The position numbers and the translations under genes were made by a program. From the NCBI GenBank assembly GCA_002304925.1, contig DBPT01000027.1, positions 48,088 through 112,087 on the forward strand: DNA of 64,000 nt, in the 5' to 3' direction. Under the pieces are notes generated by a model, which saw nothing but the letters and a program-made list of their open reading frames with translations, ran no database searches and had not been told where the DNA came from. Numbering within the stretch: the stretch's first letter is position 1; the number at the start of each line of letters is the position of its first letter. Below, piece by piece: positions 34,752-43,841 of the stretch. This DNA comes from Prolixibacteraceae bacterium UBA1413 (GTDB lineage Bacteria > Bacteroidota > Bacteroidia > Bacteroidales > Prolixibacteraceae).

Positions 34752-37730
34752 ATGAGAAGAGTGATCCTTTCACTGCTTTTTTTGCTGATCATACCCGAGG
34801 TCCGTTCACAGGTTATCTGTTATGAAGAGGCAAAGCGCAGGGCTGAGGAGTTTTTCAATCATTCAGAGAGGAGGGAGCGCCCGCTGAAAAGCGGATCCCT
34901 GGCTTGTGCCGATACCTTGCTGACCATTTGTGCGCCCGGGGAATCACCAGGGCAGGGAGGGCTCAACCCGGCATCGGGGAGGCAGGAACCTCTTCTTTAT
35001 ATTTTCAACCGGCTCGACGGGGAGGGATTTGTCATCCTTTCGGCGGATGAGCGGGTGGGTGATGTCCTGGCGTGGTCGTCCGATTCCCGCATTTGTGAGG
35101 TTATCCCGCCGATGAAGATGCTCTTGGACCAGTATTCCCGGGAGATCGTTTTTGCCAGGGAAAAGGATATTGAAGGCGGGACGCGGCTTAAATATGCCCT
35201 GACGGCCCGGTCCCCCCTGTTGGGGAATGTCGGGTGGAGCCAGGGCCCCGATCCCTTTAATACGCTATGCCCCTATGATGCCGCCGCAGGAAGGAGATGC
35301 CCGCTGGGATGCGTGGCCACCGCCATGGCCCAGGTCATCTATTACTACAAATATCCCCGTACCGGGACAGGCAGCCTTGGATATCCATCGGCCTATGGTG
35401 TTGAATGGGCCGATTTTTCTGTGGCCGATTACCGCTATGAAGAGATGAGCGATCAGCCATGGCCGGGTGTCGCCAATCCCGAAATTGCCGAATTGAACTA
35501 CCATTGTGCCGTGGCTGTCGAAACGGAATTCGGCCCTTACGGAAGCTCCGCATTTGCCGGGCAGATCGTTAAAGGCCTGCAGGAATACTTTAAATACAAA
35601 AAGGCTTCCTATATTACCCGGACGGGATATTCTCAGCCAGCCTGGAGGACCCTGCTGAAATATGAGATAGACCACGCAAGGCCGTTGATATACAGTGCAA
35701 TCGACCCTTGGGACCCTGCGGATCCTGAGGATGTGTCCAGCGGACATGCTTTTGTCATCGACGGTTATGATGACAATGACCTTTTTCATATCAACTGGGG
35801 CTGGGGTGGATGTGCCAACGGCTATTACAGCCTTGAACTGCTGAATCCGGATGCTTGCGGTGACATTTATACGTATACCAACAATCACGCGGTGGTTACT
35901 GGTATTGAGCCGCTGACTACCTATGAATGCCGTCTGTCGGTGGACCCCTCGAACCTGAACTTCACTGCTGCCGGCGGAACCGGGGTGGTGACCGTGACTT
36001 CGAATACCGGGTGGACGGCCACGTCCGACGCCCACTGGATCGAGGTGTCGCCTGCGGAAGGGACAAATAACGGGGAAATTTCCATCCGGGTGTTACAGAG
36101 TTCCGAGTTTCAGGGAAGATCTGGAATCCTGACCCTGAAGGGATGTGACATTACCCGAACCATTACCGTTGTCCAGGAGGGAACCTGTGAACTCACGGTT
36201 CCTGCTTCACCCGTTATTTTTCCGGTATCAGGGGGCAGTATCACCGATACCATTGTGTCTCCGGCATCGTGGATGATTACGGATGCTCCTTCCTGGCTTA
36301 CCGTATCGCCGACCACGGGGAACGGAAAGGAATCGGTCGTTCTGACGGCATCCTCCAATGAGGGAAACGGGGAAAGGGAATGCGTCATCATCATTGCCGG
36401 ATGCGGAATTTACAAATCCGTCAGGGTTATCCAGCAGGGTTCCTGTGTGTTAACCCTTTCATCACAGCAGGAGGAGTTTCCTTCCCCGGGAGGGTCTGTG
36501 ACCGTTCAGGTGACTTCCAATTCCATATGGGAAGCTACGGTTTCCGGGGGATGGCTGACCCTGGATCCTCGCAGCGGCATCGGAAGCGGAGTATTGACCA
36601 TTGTTGCAGATTCCAACAGGGAGCTCTCCCTGCGAAGTGCGACGATCCTGGTAAGCGGTTGCAATACAAACCGTGTCATTACGGTTACCCAGGAGGGATT
36701 TTGCAGGCTGGAGGTATCTCCCCTGAAAGTGGAATTGCCGGCAGCTGCCTCGGTGGGATACATGACGGTAAATGCCAATTCGGCATGGAGTGCCGTTCCC
36801 GATGAGCCGTGGATCAACGTAAGTCCTTCTTCGGGAAGGGGCACTTCCGTTGTTGCCATTTCCATTTCCGCCAATACGTCGGGGCAACCCCGTACCGGGA
36901 AAGTCATCGTTTCGGGGTGCAATAAACTGGATACGATTGACGTGGCGCAGCAGTCCGATTGCGTGATCGGGCTTTCTTCAACCCTGCTCGATTTCAGTTA
37001 TCTGCCGGGAAGCAAATCCTTCACGGTGACCAGCCGTACCAGATGGAGTGCCTCCTGCGACGCCGGCTGGATTTCCTTTGCTCCGAAATCGGGGTCCCTT
37101 TCCGCGGGCATAACGGTTCAGGTCCCCATCCATACGGGAATTGCCCCCCGGTCGGGCGCCATCACCATCACAGGTTGCGGCTATTCCAGAACAGTGAAAG
37201 TGGAACAGGGTGCCTGCAGCTTATCCGTATCAGAGGACACACTCTACTTTTCTCCGGAGCCGGGGACCCGTAACCTCGTCATTCAATCGAATGCTCCATG
37301 GAGTGCCACGGTGAATGACTCCTGGGTCACTTTATCAGCTTCCGGCGGAAACCGTGATGCCACCACCGGGGTAACGGTGGAAGCCAATCCATCGGGGAAA
37401 CGAAGCGCCGTGATTACCATAAGCGGGTGTTTTTCCCCTTCCGTGGTGAAAGTGGTCCAGGAAGCGCTGCCTACACCCGTAATAGGAGTGGAAGAAGCCC
37501 GATTCAGGCTCTACCCGTCACCTGCCCATCGGTATGTGCATGTGGATACAGACCACTCCCCCAACCTGGTCTCCCTCGACATATTCACCGGCTCAGGTCA
37601 TCAAATCATGAATTTCCCGCAATTGACGGCAGGAATGGTCATCGACCTCGGGGGACACCCGCCGGGGTTTTATTTCTTCAGGTTTTCCAGTTCAGGCAGG
37701 GTGGTGACAAAAATGGTGGTGCTCCGGTAA
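34752..37730 (+). CDS. Secreted C10 cysteine protease with six BACON repeats and T9SS tail
   Basis: A 992-residue secreted protease. A signal peptide (MRRVILSLLFLLIIPEVRSQ) is followed by a propeptide-like region, and then the streptopain-type (C10) domain with Cys187 in PLGCVATAMAQVIYYY, His332 in SSGHAFVIDGYDDNDLF and the HINWGWGG motif. Residues about 393-890 hold six BACON-like domains of about 83 residues, each opening with Cys and closing with GC before the last strands. The last 79 residues (from EEARFRLYPSPAHRYV to VVTKMVVLR) look like a type A T9SS sorting domain, so the protein is exported through T9SS. I start at ATG 34752 because it directly precedes the signal peptide. It converges without a gap on the T9SS Plug gene. 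Confidence 0.88.
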   Translation: MRRVILSLLFLLIIPEVRSQVICYEEAKRRAEEFFNHSERRERPLKSGSLACADTLLTICAPGESPGQGGLNPASGRQEPLLYIFNRLDGEGFVILSADERVGDVLAWSSDSRICEVIPPMKMLLDQYSREIVFAREKDIEGGTRLKYALTARSPLLGNVGWSQGPDPFNTLCPYDAAAGRRCPLGCVATAMAQVIYYYKYPRTGTGSLGYPSAYGVEWADFSVADYRYEEMSDQPWPGVANPEIAELNYHCAVAVETEFGPYGSSAFAGQIVKGLQEYFKYKKASYITRTGYSQPAWRTLLKYEIDHARPLIYSAIDPWDPADPEDVSSGHAFVIDGYDDNDLFHINWGWGGCANGYYSLELLNPDACGDIYTYTNNHAVVTGIEPLTTYECRLSVDPSNLNFTAAGGTGVVTVTSNTGWTATSDAHWIEVSPAEGTNNGEISIRVLQSSEFQGRSGILTLKGCDITRTITVVQEGTCELTVPASPVIFPVSGGSITDTIVSPASWMITDAPSWLTVSPTTGNGKESVVLTASSNEGNGERECVIIIAGCGIYKSVRVIQQGSCVLTLSSQQEEFPSPGGSVTVQVTSNSIWEATVSGGWLTLDPRSGIGSGVLTIVADSNRELSLRSATILVSGCNTNRVITVTQEGFCRLEVSPLKVELPAAASVGYMTVNANSAWSAVPDEPWINVSPSSGRGTSVVAISISANTSGQPRTGKVIVSGCNKLDTIDVAQQSDCVIGLSSTLLDFSYLPGSKSFTVTSRTRWSASCDAGWISFAPKSGSLSAGITVQVPIHTGIAPRSGAITITGCGYSRTVKVEQGACSLSVSEDTLYFSPEPGTRNLVIQSNAPWSATVNDSWVTLSASGGNRDATTGVTVEANPSGKRSAVITISGCFSPSVVKVVQEALPTPVIGVEEARFRLYPSPAHRYVHVDTDHSPNLVSLDIFTGSGHQIMNFPQLTAGMVIDLGGHPPGFYFFRFSSSGRVVTKMVVLR

Positions 37731-39008
37731 TCAGAGATTTGCGGAATTTAGCTGCGTATATCCGATCAGACGGTCGTAACGGCCTGACATCTCTTTGTAA
37801 TAGACAAAAATCTGGTAGTTGTTTTCCGTTTCCCAGAAGGAACCTTCAAGATTGATGTGGTCAGCCGTTGCAGATCCTTCGGGAACGTATACATAGATGA
37901 AGTTGTAATATCCTTGCTTCAGGAGTAGCGTCAGTTCATACCTGCTGGTCTCAAAATTCCAGGTCATTTCATTGCTTTTGTTGGCGTTCCAGTTGGATAA
38001 TCCCCCGAAAACATTGATGGTGCCTCCCATGAGAGGTGCCTCCAGTGGGAGGCTGAAATGGACAAACTGATAATCGCATTCCAGGTCGTAGTCATTGACC
38101 CGCTCCTGGCTTTCAATAACATATCTGCCATTCATCTCGCGATATCTGAAATATCGCTTGTTCGACCTGATGTCCGACGGATGCAGGGTGACATGATAAA
38201 AAGGGCGGTGAAAGGTGGTGGATGCCACGCCTTCCCCGTTAGCCTTGTGATCCCGGATGTCAAAATAGCGGAATTCATTCCCTGCGGGGAATACGTTTTC
38301 CTGCGCATAATCATACACCAGACGGCCGGGCTGGATAAAAAGAGGTTTGAGATCTCTCACCGCATTGTCCCAGCGGTTGTTCTGCATGATTACGATTTTG
38401 ACCTCTTCCCGGGGGTTCTCAATACGCAACCTGTCATGGAAAACCGTAAAATCGACCTCCTGGTTTTCGCCCCTGAAGGCATCCCTGGTAGCCCTGCGCA
38501 CGGTACCCTCGATACGCACCAGGGGTTCGGTAACGTAAAACCGCTTTGACAATACCAGCTTTTCCTTGTCATTGTCCTCATACACCAGCAAAATGTAATT
38601 GCCCGAGATCTTGAACTGAACCCTTTCGTTGGGGATTTCAAGGTAGTAGTTGACATAGCTGAAGGTCGTATTGAAGGAACGGGCATAGTCATCGACAGGA
38701 TTATCTGGAAACCCCTCCAGGTAATCGTTCTGCATCAGGAAGCTCTCGTTCCAGCCGGCATCGCAATGGAGAATGGTGTAGAAATACCTCTTCACCTCGC
38801 CTGACAAATCATCGAACTTCAGCACCAGCCTGGCATCTTCGTTGAGTTCCAGGATGGGATCCGACAGTTCAAATCCTTCGCGGTGCATCACAACCGACTT
38901 AATCTCCTCACGAAAAACAGCATTCTCATGGTAAAAACGGTTCAACTGTCCTGCCGTTACGGCAGGCACCAAACCAAGGCAGATAAAAACTACGAGCCGT
39001 AAAAACAT
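37731..39008 (-). CDS. Type IX secretion system plug protein (DUF5103)
   Basis: A 425-residue exported protein with a signal peptide (MFLRLVVFICLGLVPAVTAGQ). The body matches DUF5103, now known as the Plug protein that seals the SprA translocon of T9SS on the periplasmic side. Recognisable parts are FDDLSGEVKRYFYTILHCDAGW, YLEGFPDNPVDDYARSFNTTFSYVNYYLEIPN and FGGLSNW. I use ATG 39008 because the signal peptide starts there and a -7 box lies 24 bases upstream. It abuts the C10 protease gene tail to tail with no spacer. Confidence 0.85.
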   Translation of the reverse strand: MFLRLVVFICLGLVPAVTAGQLNRFYHENAVFREEIKSVVMHREGFELSDPILELNEDARLVLKFDDLSGEVKRYFYTILHCDAGWNESFLMQNDYLEGFPDNPVDDYARSFNTTFSYVNYYLEIPNERVQFKISGNYILLVYEDNDKEKLVLSKRFYVTEPLVRIEGTVRRATRDAFRGENQEVDFTVFHDRLRIENPREEVKIVIMQNNRWDNAVRDLKPLFIQPGRLVYDYAQENVFPAGNEFRYFDIRDHKANGEGVASTTFHRPFYHVTLHPSDIRSNKRYFRYREMNGRYVIESQERVNDYDLECDYQFVHFSLPLEAPLMGGTINVFGGLSNWNANKSNEMTWNFETSRYELTLLLKQGYYNFIYVYVPEGSATADHINLEGSFWETENNYQIFVYYKEMSGRYDRLIGYTQLNSANL

Positions 39009-39031
39009 AAATGATTTTTTATTTACTCCTA

Positions 39032-39039
39032 CAAAAATA
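39032..39039 (-). promoter_or_regulatory. -7 box of the Plug gene
   Basis: On the minus strand TATTTTTG fits TAnnTTTG and lies 24 bases before ATG 39008. This argues against a longer coding frame that extends through the box. Confidence 0.5.
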
Positions 39040-39212
39040 ATACCTGAATTCCGGCGAGCGCATTGACTACATCCGTTCAAATATTCTTTTTCAATCAACG
39101 GCCGGAGTGGTCGGGATATTTTGACTTATATAACTTTATGCATGAATGATTGTATTAAATAGCATTTAATTATTTACTTTGGCTGCGATTTTGAAATTAT
39201 TGAAAACCCGAT

Positions 39213-40562
39213 ATGTTAAAAACGATCAAACTTCGGAAAGGGCTTAATATCAAGATGAAAGGGAAAGCTGAACCGGTTCTGGAACAGGTCTCCCCATCTG
39301 ATGTTTATGCACTGAAGCCTACCGATTTTCCGGGATTGACCCCCCGTTTAACCGTACATCAAGGCGATCAGGTGAAAGCCGGTGATGTTTTGTTTTACGA
39401 CAAATACCATCCTGAAGTTGTATTTGTTTCTCCGGTAGGGGGAACTGTTGCATCAATCAACAGGGGAGAGCGGAGGAGGATCCTGGAAGTCTTGGTGACG
39501 GCTGATGAATCGATGGGCGTTGTGGATTTCGGAAAACATGACCCTTTGCATCTCGACAGGGAAGAGGTGAAGGGGATTTTGCTGAAATCGGGATTGTGGC
39601 CTTTCATCAAGAGGCGTCCCTATGGGACCATTGCCAGGGTGGATGAAATCCCCAAGAGCATTTTCATTTCCTGTTTTGACACCGCGCCGCTGGCGCCTGA
39701 TTACGCGTATATCACCGGCGGACAGGAAACGGTATTTCAGACCGGGGTGAATGCCCTGACCAGGCTTACCTCCGGCAAGGTTCACCTGGGACTCCCCGGG
39801 GAAGGAGGAGATTTATTTTCCAGGATTCAGCATGTGGAAATCACCCGCTACAGCGGTCCACACCCCGCTGGAAACGTCGGCGTCCACATTCACCATACCG
39901 ATCCGGTTAACAAGGGGGAGGTGGTCTGGACGGTCAATCCTCAGGATGTTCTTTTCATCGGTCGTTTATTTGAGACCGGCCACGTTGATTTTACGAAGAT
40001 CATTGCCCTGACAGGCTCTGAGGTGGTGAAACCCCGCTATCTGAAGACCAAACTGGGTACCGGATTATGTCCCCTGCTCGCGGGTAACCTGAAGGAGGAG
40101 GGCAAACAACGGGTGATCAGCGGAAATGCGCTGACGGGACAAAAAGTGATTTGCGACAACTACCTCGGATTTTATGATTCACAGGTCACCGTGATTCCCG
40201 AAGGAGATGAGTATGAATTTATGGGATGGGCAAGGCCGGGAATTGGGAAATACAGTGCTTCCAGGACATTTCTTTCCAGTTTGTTCCCCAGGAAGGAATA
40301 TGAGCTGACTGCCAACCTTCACGGGGGAGTCCGTGCTTTTGTGCTCTCGGGGCAGTATGAGAAGTATGTGCCCATGGATATTCTGCCGGTTCATTTGCTG
40401 AAGGCGATCCTGGTCAACGATATTGATAAAATGGAGCAGCTGGGGATCTATGAGGTTATCGGTGAAGACCTTGCCTTGTGTGAGTTCGCCTGTGCCTCCA
40501 AAATCAAGGTACAGGATATCCTTCGCAAGGGACTTGAGACCATGGAAAAAGAGCTGGGCTGA
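39213..40562 (+). CDS. nqrA: Na+-translocating NADH-quinone reductase subunit A
   Basis: A 449-residue soluble subunit of Na+-NQR, which couples NADH oxidation and quinone reduction to sodium export. It opens with KTIKLRKGLNIKMKGKAE and contains the biotin-like fold segment HQGDQVKAGDVLFYDKYHPEV and the CKTALxxxxG-like middle. It is the first gene of the nqrABCDEF cluster; 94 bases separate it from nqrB. The region before it (39009-39212) is AT-rich. No clear -33/-7 pair was found for it. Confidence 0.96.
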   Translation: MLKTIKLRKGLNIKMKGKAEPVLEQVSPSDVYALKPTDFPGLTPRLTVHQGDQVKAGDVLFYDKYHPEVVFVSPVGGTVASINRGERRRILEVLVTADESMGVVDFGKHDPLHLDREEVKGILLKSGLWPFIKRRPYGTIARVDEIPKSIFISCFDTAPLAPDYAYITGGQETVFQTGVNALTRLTSGKVHLGLPGEGGDLFSRIQHVEITRYSGPHPAGNVGVHIHHTDPVNKGEVVWTVNPQDVLFIGRLFETGHVDFTKIIALTGSEVVKPRYLKTKLGTGLCPLLAGNLKEEGKQRVISGNALTGQKVICDNYLGFYDSQVTVIPEGDEYEFMGWARPGIGKYSASRTFLSSLFPRKEYELTANLHGGVRAFVLSGQYEKYVPMDILPVHLLKAILVNDIDKMEQLGIYEVIGEDLALCEFACASKIKVQDILRKGLETMEKELG

Positions 40563-40656
40563 CCCTTCGGGGGTACCCGTTTTCTCGCGAAGAGATATGA
40601 AGATCAGCTGAACAGCCCAATGAACAGACTTGAAATTTAAAAATGAGGCTCAATAG

Positions 40657-41814
40657 ATGAATGCTTTAAAAAATTTCTTTGAAAAACTACAGCCACATGT
40701 TCAGAAGGGGGCCAAATACCATTGGCTTCATTCCACGTACGATGCATTTTTTACGATGGCGTTTGTACCTAAGAAGACCTCGGATTCAGGAACACATATC
40801 CATGACCATATCGATCTGAAGCGGACGATGTCTTTTGTGATCATTGCGCTGGTTCCTGCGCTCCTCTTCGGGATGTACAATACGGGATTCCAGCATTTCA
40901 AGGCAATCGGGGAGTTGGGCGATGCCGGGTTCCTGCGGGTTTTCTTTTACGGTTTCCTGAAAGTCTTTCCGGTGATCGTTGTTTCGTATATCACGGGATT
41001 GGGTATAGAATTCATTTTTGCCCAGTCGCGGGGTCATGAGGTCAACGAAGGTTTTCTGGTTACCGGGATGCTGATCCCGATGGTAATGCCCGTTAACACC
41101 CCGTTGTGGATGGTGGCGGTAGCGACGGCCTTTGCCGTGATCTTCGGCAAGGAGGTTTTCGGGGGCACCGGCATGAATATCTGGAATCCCGCGCTGGTAG
41201 CCCGTGCTTTTCTCTTCTTTGCCTATCCTGCGCAGATGTCGGGCGACAAGGTGTGGGTTGCCCTTGGGGAGGGAGACAAAGTCGTCGATTCCTTTTCGGG
41301 GGCTACCATTCTGGGAGAGGCAGCCGCCGGTAATATGCAGTTCGACGTGATGGATGCATTTCTGGGATTTATTCCCGGTTCCATCGGGGAGACTTCTACC
41401 CTGGCCATCCTGATCGGCGCCCTTTTTCTGATCATCACCGGCATCGGCAGCTGGAAAATCATGGCTTCCACCTTTCTGGGCGGCGCCGCCATGGGCATTT
41501 TGCTCAACCTTATTGCCGTCAATCCCTATATGGAAATGCCCTTCTGGCACCATTTCATCCTGGGCGGTTTTGCCTTCGGAGCGGTGTTCATGGCCACCGA
41601 TCCGGTTTCTGCGGCACAAACCGACACCGGAAAATGGATCTATGGCTTCCTGATCGGGGTAATGGCCATCCTCATCAGAGTGCTCAATCCGGCTTACCCT
41701 GAAGGGATGATGCTGGCCATCCTACTGTTGAATACCTTTGCACCCCTGATCGACCATTATGTGGTACAGGGCCATATCAAACGCCGCCTGAAAAGGGTCC
41801 ATGTTGCAGCATAA
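40657..41814 (+). CDS. nqrB: Na+-translocating NADH-quinone reductase subunit B
   Basis: A 385-residue membrane subunit with about ten helices. The motif DSFSGATILGEAA contains the threonine that carries a covalent FMN in Vibrio NqrB (SGAT). NqrB also binds riboflavin and forms part of the sodium path. It belongs to the nqr operon; nqrC starts 17 bases later. The flavin is expected to be attached by the ApbE encoded at 45777. Confidence 0.97.
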   Translation: MNALKNFFEKLQPHVQKGAKYHWLHSTYDAFFTMAFVPKKTSDSGTHIHDHIDLKRTMSFVIIALVPALLFGMYNTGFQHFKAIGELGDAGFLRVFFYGFLKVFPVIVVSYITGLGIEFIFAQSRGHEVNEGFLVTGMLIPMVMPVNTPLWMVAVATAFAVIFGKEVFGGTGMNIWNPALVARAFLFFAYPAQMSGDKVWVALGEGDKVVDSFSGATILGEAAAGNMQFDVMDAFLGFIPGSIGETSTLAILIGALFLIITGIGSWKIMASTFLGGAAMGILLNLIAVNPYMEMPFWHHFILGGFAFGAVFMATDPVSAAQTDTGKWIYGFLIGVMAILIRVLNPAYPEGMMLAILLLNTFAPLIDHYVVQGHIKRRLKRVHVAA

Positions 41815-41831
41815 CCGTAAAAAAACAGATA

Positions 41832-42536
41832 ATGAATAAAAACGGAAATACTTACACGTTTATCTATGCTTCGGTGATGGTCGTATTGGTGGCCGCCGTT
41901 TTGTCGGTGGCGGCCATCGTGCTGAAGCCCAGGCAGGTCAAGAACGCTGAAATAGAGAAAAAACAAAACATGCTGGCATCCATACGCATTGAAGCCACGA
42001 CTGCCGATGCCGAAGCGATGTATGCCCAAAGCATAAAAAACTCCTATCTAGTCAATGCGGAGGGGGAGCAGGTGGCAGGCGACGCTTTTAGTGTGGATCT
42101 GAAGAAGGAAAAGGCCAAGCCTGTGGAGCAGAGGCTGCTTCCGGTTTTTGAGTGTGACACGCCCGAGGGTTTGAAATACATATTTCCGCTGAGGGGCACG
42201 GGGCTTTGGGGTCCTATTTGGGGATACTTAGCCCTAAATGAAGACCTCAACACCATTTACGGGGTCAATTTTGCCCACCAGGGAGAGACTCCGGGGTTGG
42301 GGGCAGAGATCAGCACCCCGCCATTCATGGACCCATTCCGGGGGAAGACTATTTTTGATGCTTCCGGAAAGCTGGTCTCCATCATCGTAGCCAAGAGCAA
42401 CGAAAATGCACCTGAAAAACACAAGGTGGATGCCGTTTCGGGAGGAACCATCACCAGCAAGGGATTGCAGCAAATGTTACTTGATGACCTTACCTCCTAC
42501 CAGAATTTTATCACCCGGAAAAAATCAGCCTTATGA
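41832..42536 (+). CDS. nqrC: Na+-translocating NADH-quinone reductase subunit C
   Basis: A 234-residue subunit with one N-terminal membrane helix and a periplasmic FMN-binding domain. The covalent FMN is attached to a threonine near the C terminus. Here the motif is VDAVSGGTITSKGL, so the usual SGAT is SGGT, with the threonine kept. The segment LWGPIWGYLALNEDLNTIYGVNFAHQGETPGLGAEIS is conserved in NqrC. The stop overlaps the start of nqrD by four bases. Confidence 0.96.
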   Translation: MNKNGNTYTFIYASVMVVLVAAVLSVAAIVLKPRQVKNAEIEKKQNMLASIRIEATTADAEAMYAQSIKNSYLVNAEGEQVAGDAFSVDLKKEKAKPVEQRLLPVFECDTPEGLKYIFPLRGTGLWGPIWGYLALNEDLNTIYGVNFAHQGETPGLGAEISTPPFMDPFRGKTIFDASGKLVSIIVAKSNENAPEKHKVDAVSGGTITSKGLQQMLLDDLTSYQNFITRKKSAL

Positions 42537-43183
42537 GCGACAAAGATCCTTTATTCTCGGCGAAGAATATGAAGCTTCTGACAGATCCTCTGAACAGCAA
42601 CAATCCCATCACCGTTCAGGTACTGGGAATATGTTCGGCGCTGGCGGTGACAGCGCAGTTAAAACCCGCTATCGTGATGGCCATTTCGGTCACTGTGGTC
42701 GTTGCTTTTGGAAACGTGATCATTTCGCTTTTGCGCGATACCATCCCTAACCGGATCCGCATCATCGTCCAGTTGGTGGTCATTGCAGCCCTGGTGATCC
42801 TGGTTGACCAGGTGCTGAAGGCCTATGTGTATGACGTGAGCAAGCAGTTGTCGGTCTTTGTGGGGCTGATCATCACCAACTGCATCCTGATGGGGCGCCT
42901 CGAAGCGTTTGCCATGAGCAACAAGCCATGGCAGTCCTTCCTCGATGGATTAGGCAACGGCGCCGGCTACGGCCTGATCCTGATCACCGTGGGTATCTTT
43001 CGCGAACTCCTCGGATCGGGCTCCCTCTTCGGATTCAGGATTATTCCCGAAAGCTGGTACCTGGCCAACGGAGGTTTCTATTCCAACAACGGGATGATGA
43101 TCCTGCCCCCCATGGCACTGATTACCATCGGCACCATCATCTGGATACAGCGTAGTAAAAACCGCAACCTCATTGAAAGCTAA
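42533..43183 (+). CDS. nqrD: Na+-translocating NADH-quinone reductase subunit D
   Basis: A 216-residue membrane subunit with six helices, homologous to NqrE. The segments QVLGICSALAVT and GLIITNCILMGRLEAFAM contain the cysteines that bind the intramembrane 2Fe-2S cluster shared with NqrE. It overlaps nqrC by four bases and is followed by nqrE after 20 bases. Confidence 0.97.
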   Translation: MSDKDPLFSAKNMKLLTDPLNSNNPITVQVLGICSALAVTAQLKPAIVMAISVTVVVAFGNVIISLLRDTIPNRIRIIVQLVVIAALVILVDQVLKAYVYDVSKQLSVFVGLIITNCILMGRLEAFAMSNKPWQSFLDGLGNGAGYGLILITVGIFRELLGSGSLFGFRIIPESWYLANGGFYSNNGMMILPPMALITIGTIIWIQRSKNRNLIES

Positions 43184-43203
43184 CCGGTAAAAAAGGAATT
43201 GTT

Positions 43204-43821
43204 ATGGAAAACCTGATCAACATATTTGTCCGGTCGATCTTTATCGAGAATATGATCTTTGCCTACTTTCTGGGCATGTGTTCCTTCCTGGCCGTATCTA
43301 AATCGGTCAAGACGGCCACGGGGCTGGGCATCGCCGTGATCTTCGTGTTGGTGGTCACCCTTCCTGTCAACTATCTTCTTGAAAACTACATCCTTAAAGA
43401 AGGTGCGTTGGCCTGGCTGGGGCCCTCCTTTGCCTCCGTAGACCTGAGCTTTCTGAGCTTTATCATGTTCATCGCCGTGATTGCCTCCATTACCCAACTC
43501 GTGGAAATGGTGGTGGAGAAGTTTGCACCTGCCCTTTACAACCAGTTGGGGATCTTCCTGCCCCTGATCGCCGTGAACTGCGCCATTCTGGGGGGATCGC
43601 TCTTTATGCAGCAGAAGGAATTCCAAAACGTGGGCGAGGCCACCGTGTATGCCCTGGGGTCGGGCGTGGGGTGGTTGCTGGCCATTGTGGGCATCGCCGC
43701 CATCCGGGAAAAAATCCAATATTCCAATGTGCCCAAACCCTTGCGCGGGTTGGGGATCTCCTTTATTATCACCGGATTGATGGGCATCGCCTTCATGGGA
43801 TTCATGGGCATTAAATTGTAA
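43204..43821 (+). CDS. nqrE: Na+-translocating NADH-quinone reductase subunit E
   Basis: A 205-residue membrane subunit with six helices, the inverted partner of NqrD. NMIFAYFLGMCSFLAVSKSV and LIAVNCAILGGSLFMQQ carry the iron-sulfur cysteines. It is followed by nqrF after about 20 bases. Confidence 0.97.
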   Translation: MENLINIFVRSIFIENMIFAYFLGMCSFLAVSKSVKTATGLGIAVIFVLVVTLPVNYLLENYILKEGALAWLGPSFASVDLSFLSFIMFIAVIASITQLVEMVVEKFAPALYNQLGIFLPLIAVNCAILGGSLFMQQKEFQNVGEATVYALGSGVGWLLAIVGIAAIREKIQYSNVPKPLRGLGISFIITGLMGIAFMGFMGIKL

Positions 43822-43841
43822 CTGCGTAATTGAACCAAATC

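Noticed and set aside
39118..39180. Promoter of nqrA built from TTTG and TAACTTTA
   Set aside because: The spacing is only about eight bases and the alternative TTACTTTG does not fit the consensus, so no promoter is listed.
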